A stretch of DNA of 31,688 nt from JAAEQG01 sp023133475 (GTDB lineage Bacteria > Planctomycetota > Phycisphaerae > UBA1845): contig DAOVLE010000031.1 of the NCBI GenBank assembly GCA_030631415.1, forward strand, positions 1 through 31,688. The letters are read 5' to 3'. A program made the translations under genes and the position numbers. The notes below the pieces were generated by a model. It was not told where the DNA came from and searched no databases. It worked only from the letters and a program-made list of their open reading frames with translations. Shown piece after piece: positions 27,401 through 31,688 of the stretch. The stretch's first letter is position 1; every line of letters begins with the position of its first letter.

Positions 27401-28718
27401 GCCCAACCAGGCCCCGATCGCCGAAGTCATCCTTAACGAATACAACGCGGTCAGAAACGACGAGTATTTGGAAAGCGGCGGCAACGACACCTACTGGGGC
27501 AGAGTGCTCGGCAACGGCGGCGATTGGTTCGAGCTGGTAGTCACCATCGACCATCTCGACATACGCGGGTGGCGGCTGGTGATCAGCGACGATACCGGCG
27601 GAGCAAGCCAGACCGTCCAAACGCTGACCCTGACCGACGACTCGCTGTGGGAGGACCTGCGTAGCGGGACGATTATCACCGTGGCTGAGGGCCTGGCGGA
27701 TGACGTGAGTTACGACCCCGAGGGCGGGGATTGGTGGATCAACGTCCAGGCTGCCGACGGGGCATCGGGAACCTACCTGACCGCCACGGACTTCGAGGTC
27801 TCCAACAAGAACTGGCAGCTTACCACTCGAGACCACCTTGATGTAGTGGTCTTCGGGCCGGCGGGTGAGGGCATCGAACCGGGAAGCGGGATTGGCAAGG
27901 ACGAGGTGTTCCTTTTGGAGCAGGACCCCAGCCCACAGGTGGTCCCATTTTCGGCTTATGGCGATGGTGCATATAGCACCTTTGGGGCTGCGAATATCTG
28001 GAGCGACGGTTCGACGGTGCAGGATTTCGCAGAGTTGCGGGACCTTCCTGCCGTTTGCGAGTTCGACACCGATTGCGACGACGGAAACCCCTGCACCATT
28101 GACGTTTGCACCAGCGGCACCTGCATCCATACTCAACTCCCCGATTGCTGTGCGTATAGCTGTGATTGCGACGATGGATACTTCTGCACTGTGGACCTTT
28201 GTATCGAGGGCACGTGCGATAACAGCCTGATCCTCACTTTGGCGGGTTGTTGCACCGACAACGGCGATTGCGATGACGGCGACGTTTGCAACGGGTTAGA
28301 GACCTGCCAAGTCAGCAAGCAGTGCGCCGCGGGCACCCCGCTGGATTGCTACGACGATGACGTTTGCACGGAAGATACATGCAATCCCATCACCGGTTGC
28401 ACGTTTATATTCATGGACTGTGACGGCGACGAGGTCTGCGACGCCCTGGACAATTGCCCCACGGTCCCGAATCCCCAGCAGGAGGACACAGACGAAGACG
28501 GATACGGTGACGCTTGCGACGGCCCGTTTGACGCCAACCATGACGGCGACGTGGACCTGGAGGATTACGGGCGGTTCCAGGTCTGCTTTATCGCCCCCGG
28601 AGCCCCCACCGAGGAATGCGAAATGATGGATGCCAATGGCGACCAGAATATAGACCTTGACGACTTCGCCCTGTTTTCGTTATCCTTGATGGGAAGTGCA
28701 GGTTCACTGTGCCCCTGA
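24414..28718 (+). CDS. Secreted lamin-tail / CotH kinase / Cys-rich / dockerin protein
   Basis: 1434 aa. TAAGG (24401-24405) lies 8 nt before the ATG. A signal peptide spans about 1-27 (…ATAPAAA). It has a lamin-tail domain (about 28-180), a beta linker, a CotH kinase domain (about 298-690) and further lamin-tail-like domains (about 699-855, 858-1000, 1003-1210). These are followed by Cys-rich CDDGxxCTxDxC repeats (about 1213-1335), a thrombospondin-3-like calcium stretch (CDGDEVCDALDNCP…DTDEDGYGDACD) and a dockerin (DANHDGDVDLED, DANGDQNIDLDD). CotH proteins are atypical protein kinases. Here the candidate key features are all present: RGQSS (343-347) with Lys356, HNNDHVAKN (517-525) and WDLDLTFG (543-550). 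It precedes the VTC/DUF4956/HlyD genes, a neighbourhood in which CotH proteins are often found. It probably acts outside the cytoplasm on neighbouring surface proteins. Confidence 0.9.
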   Translation: MRTRNSTHLALVFAALVSLVATAPAAADVVINEIMYHPASYLEFDEFLELHNIGPTVVDLQDWVIDGIGFWFGPGATIAAGGYVVIARDAAEFESTYGFTPDYVYAGRLSNSGETLELVNHLAVVQDRVSFADGGDWPMLPDGLGVSLELIDPAQGNDTPRNWRASIDTDGHTAGAVNSVNADGLPPWITDVVYDNAPQADQPIIVTAAVEDASTVGLVYKIDFESDITVTMLDDGVHDDGIATNGVYGATIPGQPLNTLVRFRIEATGTTGQMSHPRTDDTVQYTGTVIEDASLSSNLPIFHWFMDPDRYQAALDHLWTDETEPAVLWYGGVLYDNVQVRLRGQSSRSWPKPNWKFLFPQGHDFTAPDLIQLPVDQFNLQSSYSDKTYCRELVGYETFIEAGIPACQMFHVRVQQNGEFFGLFAYLEQPDDTWLERNGLSEDASRYKAFEDCHFQTLESLPEDYEKKGRLYEDYSDLYDFLDGINNLSGSARRDFILDNVDVPTTIAYMAANIIMHNNDHVAKNYFLYRDTDGTGRWTMHPWDLDLTFGRNFGAGGDVLGDELWADVDSLPYIDNASPSHPWFGDRFHQKYDRLWNRVIDALLDDPEFRQMYCRRLRTIMDELLKPGRYETRFDELADLIAPEAAMDKDLWGQYGEPQTLSEAVNILKTEYLAVRRTHLFATHVINRNVPHAQCGTSSIVINEIMYNPAGGLDDEFVELYNPSSEAVDLSGWVFDGVDLVFPPGSVISSNGYLVVVQDDVQFRATYGSGILVTAQYGGRLDNGGENLTLLDNHGVQIDTVRYDDDPAWPTTPDGIGPSLELIDAGQDNNRPANWAASAAVGGTPGALNSTAGTTSPVLPLYVNEILPINASINTDECGEFEPWIEVYNASTAGIDLSGLFLTNDYAVPDKWAFPAGTVVAGQGRILVWADNEPAEGPLHTNFALSAIGGFVGLYTPAATIIDYINYNPLPADVSYGRYPEGTPLRQEFTLPTPELPNQAPIAEVILNEYNAVRNDEYLESGGNDTYWGRVLGNGGDWFELVVTIDHLDIRGWRLVISDDTGGASQTVQTLTLTDDSLWEDLRSGTIITVAEGLADDVSYDPEGGDWWINVQAADGASGTYLTATDFEVSNKNWQLTTRDHLDVVVFGPAGEGIEPGSGIGKDEVFLLEQDPSPQVVPFSAYGDGAYSTFGAANIWSDGSTVQDFAELRDLPAVCEFDTDCDDGNPCTIDVCTSGTCIHTQLPDCCAYSCDCDDGYFCTVDLCIEGTCDNSLILTLAGCCTDNGDCDDGDVCNGLETCQVSKQCAAGTPLDCYDDDVCTEDTCNPITGCTFIFMDCDGDEVCDALDNCPTVPNPQQEDTDEDGYGDACDGPFDANHDGDVDLEDYGRFQVCFIAPGAPTEECEMMDANGDQNIDLDDFALFSLSLMGSAGSLCP

Positions 28719-28732
28719 ACCGGGTAGTTGAA

Positions 28733-28921
28733 GGCGGCCTCCCGATCAGTGCCGCGACCGTAAGCGGCTGGGTGGCCCACCGCTTCAGCGGTGGGGGACA
28801 CGAATGCCTGACGCGATTCGCGTCCCCCACGGCTAAAGCCATGGGCCACCCAACCGCGGTGCTGATTGGGAGGCCGCTCCCTTACGGTCGCGGCACTGAT
28901 TGGGTTGCGGCTCAAAGCCGC
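28733..28921. repeat. Composite inverted repeat (S and W families) before the VTC gene
   Basis: Outer arms CGGCCTCCCGATCAG (about 28734) and CTGATTGGGAGGCCG (28862-28876). The S unit ATCAGTGCCGCGACCGTAAG (28745-28764) has an inverted copy at 28874-28900. The W core contains the perfect hairpin CCCACCGC-TTCA-GCGGTGGG (28776-28795). A last hairpin GCGGCT-CAA-AGCCGC sits at 28907-28921. No gene is supported in this 228-bp gap. Confidence 0.88.
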
Positions 28922-28946
28922 GATGTGTGAGAAAAGGATACGGTGC

Positions 28947-29717
28947 ATGGTCAATGAGGGCGGCCAATCTCTGCGATGGCAGCGGTATGAGGCCAAGTAT
29001 CTTATCACCGAGTCCCAGGCAGCGGAGATTCGCCGCCATTGCCTGGGGCATCTCCCGCCCGACCCCTACTCGCTGCATCAACCCGGTTATGAATACCCGA
29101 TCCTTTCGACCTATCTCGACTCGCCTTCGCGTACCCTCTTGCAAGCCACGCTCAGCCGCCAGGTGAAGCGCTACAAGCTCCGCGTTCGCACGTACCGTGA
29201 GTTCCGCGAGGTCCCGGATGATCTTCCGGCGTTCTTCGAGATCAAGCGCAAAATCCACGGGATCGTTCACAAAACCCGGGCTCGGGTGGAGTCGGAGCTT
29301 GCCGGGTCGCTCTTGTGGTCGCGGGGCAGCCTGCTCGACGGGGAGGAAGAGATCGACGCTCCCACACTGGCGAACATGAACGAATTCCTGCACCTGCGCG
29401 AGCGAATCGGAGCCGATCCGGTGGTCGGCGTCTTTTACACACGCGAGGCTTACGAGGGAGACAGTGCCGACCGTATCCGGGTGACCATCGATCGGGACTT
29501 GCACTACGGATTGCTGGCACCACCGGGCAACGGGAAGCGCGAAATGTGGTGGCCGGCGAGCTCTGGCGTAGTCATTCTGGAGGTCAAATTCACCAACACC
29601 TACCCGTTTTGGGTGGCGGACATGTTGCGCCGTGTGGAGGTGCTCCGTCGAGGGGTGTGTAAGTATGTGATCTGTTCCCGGGCGGCCTCCCCTTCCGACG
29701 CTCGGGCATCAGGTTGA
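28947..29717 (+). CDS. VTC-domain (polyphosphate-polymerase-like) protein
   Basis: 256 aa. The family is named for yeast VTC4, whose tunnel-shaped catalytic domain makes polyphosphate from ATP. The hallmark charged strands are all visible: RYEAKY (13-18), YKLRVR (76-81), FFEIKRK (96-102), Arg156 in TREAYEG, RIRVTID (166-172) and the metal-type Glu202 with Lys204 in LEVKF. There is no signal peptide or membrane segment, so it is cytoplasmic, perhaps docked on its membrane neighbour. I chose ATG 28947 because AAAGGA (28933-28938) lies 8 nt upstream and earlier starts (28866, 28923) run into the repeat block. It is 10 bp upstream of the DUF4956 gene. Whether the product is polyphosphate or another phosphorylated polymer cannot be read from sequence. 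Confidence 0.9.
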   Translation: MVNEGGQSLRWQRYEAKYLITESQAAEIRRHCLGHLPPDPYSLHQPGYEYPILSTYLDSPSRTLLQATLSRQVKRYKLRVRTYREFREVPDDLPAFFEIKRKIHGIVHKTRARVESELAGSLLWSRGSLLDGEEEIDAPTLANMNEFLHLRERIGADPVVGVFYTREAYEGDSADRIRVTIDRDLHYGLLAPPGNGKREMWWPASSGVVILEVKFTNTYPFWVADMLRRVEVLRRGVCKYVICSRAASPSDARASG

Positions 29718-29727
29718 GGCGGTTTCG

Positions 29728-30438
29728 ATGAACTTTCTCGACCAACTCTTTCAGCCGGTCCCCACCGTTCCGTACAATCTGACGGAGCGGCTTCTGCTCA
29801 CACTTCTGATTGCCTTTATTGTTGGGCAGTTGAACGGGTGGTGTTATCGGTGGACACATCGGGGGGTTTCGTATTCGAGGACATTCACGCAGGCTTTGGT
29901 GTTGATCACCATCATCGCCGCTTTGAGCATGGCGCTGATATCCAGCAACATTGTGGCTGCTGTGGGCCTGTTGGGTGGGCTGGCGATTATCCGCTTTCGG
30001 ACGGTTTTGCGGGACGCACGCGATACCGCCTATGTCTTCCTGTGCTTGATCTGTGGGATGGCGGCGGGGTTCATGTATTATGGGACTGCGGTGATCGGGG
30101 CAATCTTCGTCAACCTGGTGGCTTTTTATCTGCACAAGACCGGGTTCGGTGCCTGGCACGCCACGGACAGCCTGTTGCGGTTTCAGATTGTGGCTTCAGC
30201 CCTGGACAGTGTGGAGTTTGATACGCTTCTTTCTCGGTTCTGCCGGAGGCACTCGGTGATATCGGTTGACGAATCGCCGGGGCCTGCAGCGGAGGGCGAT
30301 GCCGTCTGCCAGTGTGCCTACAAGGTCCGCCTGCGCGATCCCGAGCAAGCTCCGGACCTGGTCTCGGCGTTGAAGAAGGCGTTTCGGATTGATACGATTC
30401 ACCTGCTCGTCGAGCAGGATTTTGAGGAAGTGTCCTAA
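29728..30438 (+). CDS. DUF4956 membrane protein
   Basis: 236 aa, integral membrane protein. Hydrophobic segments lie at about 21-40, 53-72, 74-90, 101-118 and 119-136. The family signature GLLGGLAIIRFRTVLRD followed by ARDTAYVFLCLICGMAAG spans about 80-114. A soluble C-terminal domain (about 145-236) ends with FRIDTIHLLVEQDFEEVS. DUF4956 proteins are commonly encoded beside VTC-domain and CotH proteins, as here. A role as a membrane platform or conduit for the VTC product is inferred. It starts 10 bp after the VTC stop and ends 13 bp before the HlyD gene, so all three form one operon. Confidence 0.9.
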   Translation: MNFLDQLFQPVPTVPYNLTERLLLTLLIAFIVGQLNGWCYRWTHRGVSYSRTFTQALVLITIIAALSMALISSNIVAAVGLLGGLAIIRFRTVLRDARDTAYVFLCLICGMAAGFMYYGTAVIGAIFVNLVAFYLHKTGFGAWHATDSLLRFQIVASALDSVEFDTLLSRFCRRHSVISVDESPGPAAEGDAVCQCAYKVRLRDPEQAPDLVSALKKAFRIDTIHLLVEQDFEEVS

Positions 30439-30451
30439 CGAGGGAAAAGGC

Positions 30452-31621
30452 ATGTCGCGTGGGACGGCAAACCGGGCTTTGGGCAAGAAACGCCGGCGGT
30501 GGACGCGCCGATTGTTCATCTCCGTCCTCCCGACGGCTGTCTGGGTCCTGGCCATCGCCGCCGCCTTTCACCTGTACCAGCGGACCGGCGCCCGGTGCAC
30601 CATCTCCGGTTTTGCCGAGGATCAGCCGGTAACCCTCGCACATCTCGAGCCCGGAATCGTCAAACGAACCTACGTGCAACTATATGATCGAGTGACGCTA
30701 GGCCAAGTGCTGGTGTCGATGGATGATCGCCAGGAGCGCATCCAGTTGGCGGTCATCGAAAAGGACCTTCAGCGTTTGCGGTTGGAGGTGGTTGCGGAGC
30801 AAGCCAGGGTTTCCGCCGACAATGCACGGGCGATCATCGATTTCGAGGACCTTGCCCGGCGCTTTGCGGTGGACCGCGAAGCCGCCCATCTGGACTATTT
30901 GTCGGAGCTGGTGGCTGACGCCCGCGACCGTATCCTCTTGCGTGGTGCCGATGTCGAGTACGACATCACGCGCGGGCTTTACGAGACGGGCAACGCCCCG
31001 TTTCACGAACTGAACGACATTCAAACCCAGGTTGATTCATTAAGGGCCGCCCTTGTGGAAAACGCCGAGGTCATCAAGCGTGCAAAGAAGGCGTTGGAGG
31101 CGGCTAATAGCCGATGGATCGAGTTCGTCGAGCGTGAGGGGATGGATGTTGCTCTCGAACCTGTTTTGGCGCCGTTGCGTTTGGCCATCGAGGTGCGTCA
31201 GCGCGACCTCGACGACCTGATGCTCCAGATTGATATTCACGTGTTGCGCTCGCCGATTGACGGGCAGGTCACGTTTCTTGCGGCTCATCCTGGTGATCGT
31301 GTTGAAGCGGGTGCCCCGCTGGTTGTGGTTTCCCCCACTTCGACGGGCATGGTGGTTGCCTATTTGTCGGAGCCGACGGTTTTGTCCGCGCGGGTTGGCG
31401 ACCCGGTTCAGGTTCGTTGCCTGGCTACGGTGGATGGCCTGCACCGCGAATACGCCGGCACGATTGCCCGTCTGGCGGATACGATCACCGAAACCCCACC
31501 GCGATATCGGGAGTTCCCCACATATCCGGTGTGGGGGCGGGGGCTGGTGGTCGCATTGGAGGAGGGTGTTCGTTTGGTTCCGGGGGAGGCGGTGCGGATC
31601 GCACTTGAGGACCGGTACTGA
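30452..31621 (+). CDS. HlyD-family membrane-fusion/adaptor protein
   Basis: 389 aa. A basic N-terminus (KKRRRWTRR) precedes one membrane segment (about 21-40). The first half of a barrel-sandwich/lipoyl-like domain (about 52-90) is followed by a long helical hairpin (about 92-255), the returning lipoyl half LRSPIDGQVTFLAAHPGDRV (255-274), and C-terminal beta-barrel segments. Such adaptors link an inner-membrane transporter or enzyme to the periplasm or outer membrane. Polysaccharide secretion systems also use them. The start at ATG 30452 follows GAGGGAAAAGG (30440-30450). Upstream in-frame starts overlap the DUF4956 gene and encode sequence unlike the family. No ABC transporter or outer-membrane channel is in view; one may lie beyond the window edge. 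Confidence 0.9.
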   Translation: MSRGTANRALGKKRRRWTRRLFISVLPTAVWVLAIAAAFHLYQRTGARCTISGFAEDQPVTLAHLEPGIVKRTYVQLYDRVTLGQVLVSMDDRQERIQLAVIEKDLQRLRLEVVAEQARVSADNARAIIDFEDLARRFAVDREAAHLDYLSELVADARDRILLRGADVEYDITRGLYETGNAPFHELNDIQTQVDSLRAALVENAEVIKRAKKALEAANSRWIEFVEREGMDVALEPVLAPLRLAIEVRQRDLDDLMLQIDIHVLRSPIDGQVTFLAAHPGDRVEAGAPLVVVSPTSTGMVVAYLSEPTVLSARVGDPVQVRCLATVDGLHREYAGTIARLADTITETPPRYREFPTYPVWGRGLVVALEEGVRLVPGEAVRIALEDRY

Positions 31622-31625
31622 TCTG

Positions 31626-31688
31626 ATCAGTACCGCGACCGTAAGGGAGCGGCTGGGTGGCCCATCGCTTTAGCGGTGGGGGACACGA
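31626..31688 (+). repeat. S plus W repeat, cut by the window edge
   Basis: ATCAGTACCGCGACCGTAAG and then the W-family start GGGTGGCCCATCGCTTTAGC, in the same order as at 28745-28795. It begins 5 bp after the HlyD stop codon. Confidence 0.85.

Noticed and set aside
26868..28136. 422-codon minus-strand open frame
   Set aside because: Antisense of the 1434-aa CotH protein, without a recognisable domain or start signal.
28866..28946. Longer N-terminus for the VTC protein
   Set aside because: The extra residues are encoded by the S repeat and an adjacent hairpin. The ATG at 28947 has a proper ribosome-binding site and fits the family start.

Overview
The window (about 31.7 kb, high GC, no tRNA, rRNA, phage or CRISPR seen) looks like a chromosomal piece of a Planctomycetota bacterium, probably of the Phycisphaerae type. 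This is inferred from giant secreted proteins that combine lamin-tail, CotH, beta-helix, Cys-rich, cohesin and dockerin modules, from a PEP-CTERM protein, and from intergenic gaps packed with short palindromic repeats. No taxonomic marker was compared, so the placement is a judgement.

Region 1 (1-7.0 kb) is housekeeping: bifunctional riboflavin enzyme RibBA, an NfeD-like membrane protein paired with a flotillin, and the mismatch-repair ATPase MutS. Region 2 (7.0-9.6 kb) holds three less clear genes: an unrecognised basic protein, a minus-strand protein of uncertain (perhaps papain-like/BtrH-like) fold, and a stand-alone HPt phosphotransfer protein. Almost every gap here is filled by REP-like elements, many headed by GTAG followed by a short hairpin, and often nested into larger inverted repeats.

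Region 3 (10.2-31.6 kb) is the interesting part. All genes are on the plus strand. A 2434-aa secreted protein (four lamin-tail domains, a degenerate CotH-like kinase domain, beta-helix, Cys-rich repeats, cohesin, dockerin) is followed 30 bp later by an 1829-aa secreted protein (two NosD-like beta-helices, cohesin, three near-identical 89-aa repeats plus a HYR-like unit, dockerin-like loops). Then come a small cohesin-like protein with a PEP-CTERM sorting tail, and a 1434-aa secreted protein (lamin-tail domains, an intact-looking CotH kinase domain, Cys-rich repeats, dockerin). The locus ends with a tight three-gene operon: a VTC-type polyphosphate-polymerase-like protein, a DUF4956 membrane protein and an HlyD-type adaptor.

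My reading, which is inference, is one exported system. The VTC/DUF4956/HlyD products form a cytoplasm-to-envelope machine. The CotH proteins are extracytoplasmic kinases carried on adhesive scaffolds. Cohesin and dockerin modules assemble the secreted proteins, and the PEP-CTERM cohesin-like protein may anchor the assembly to the envelope.
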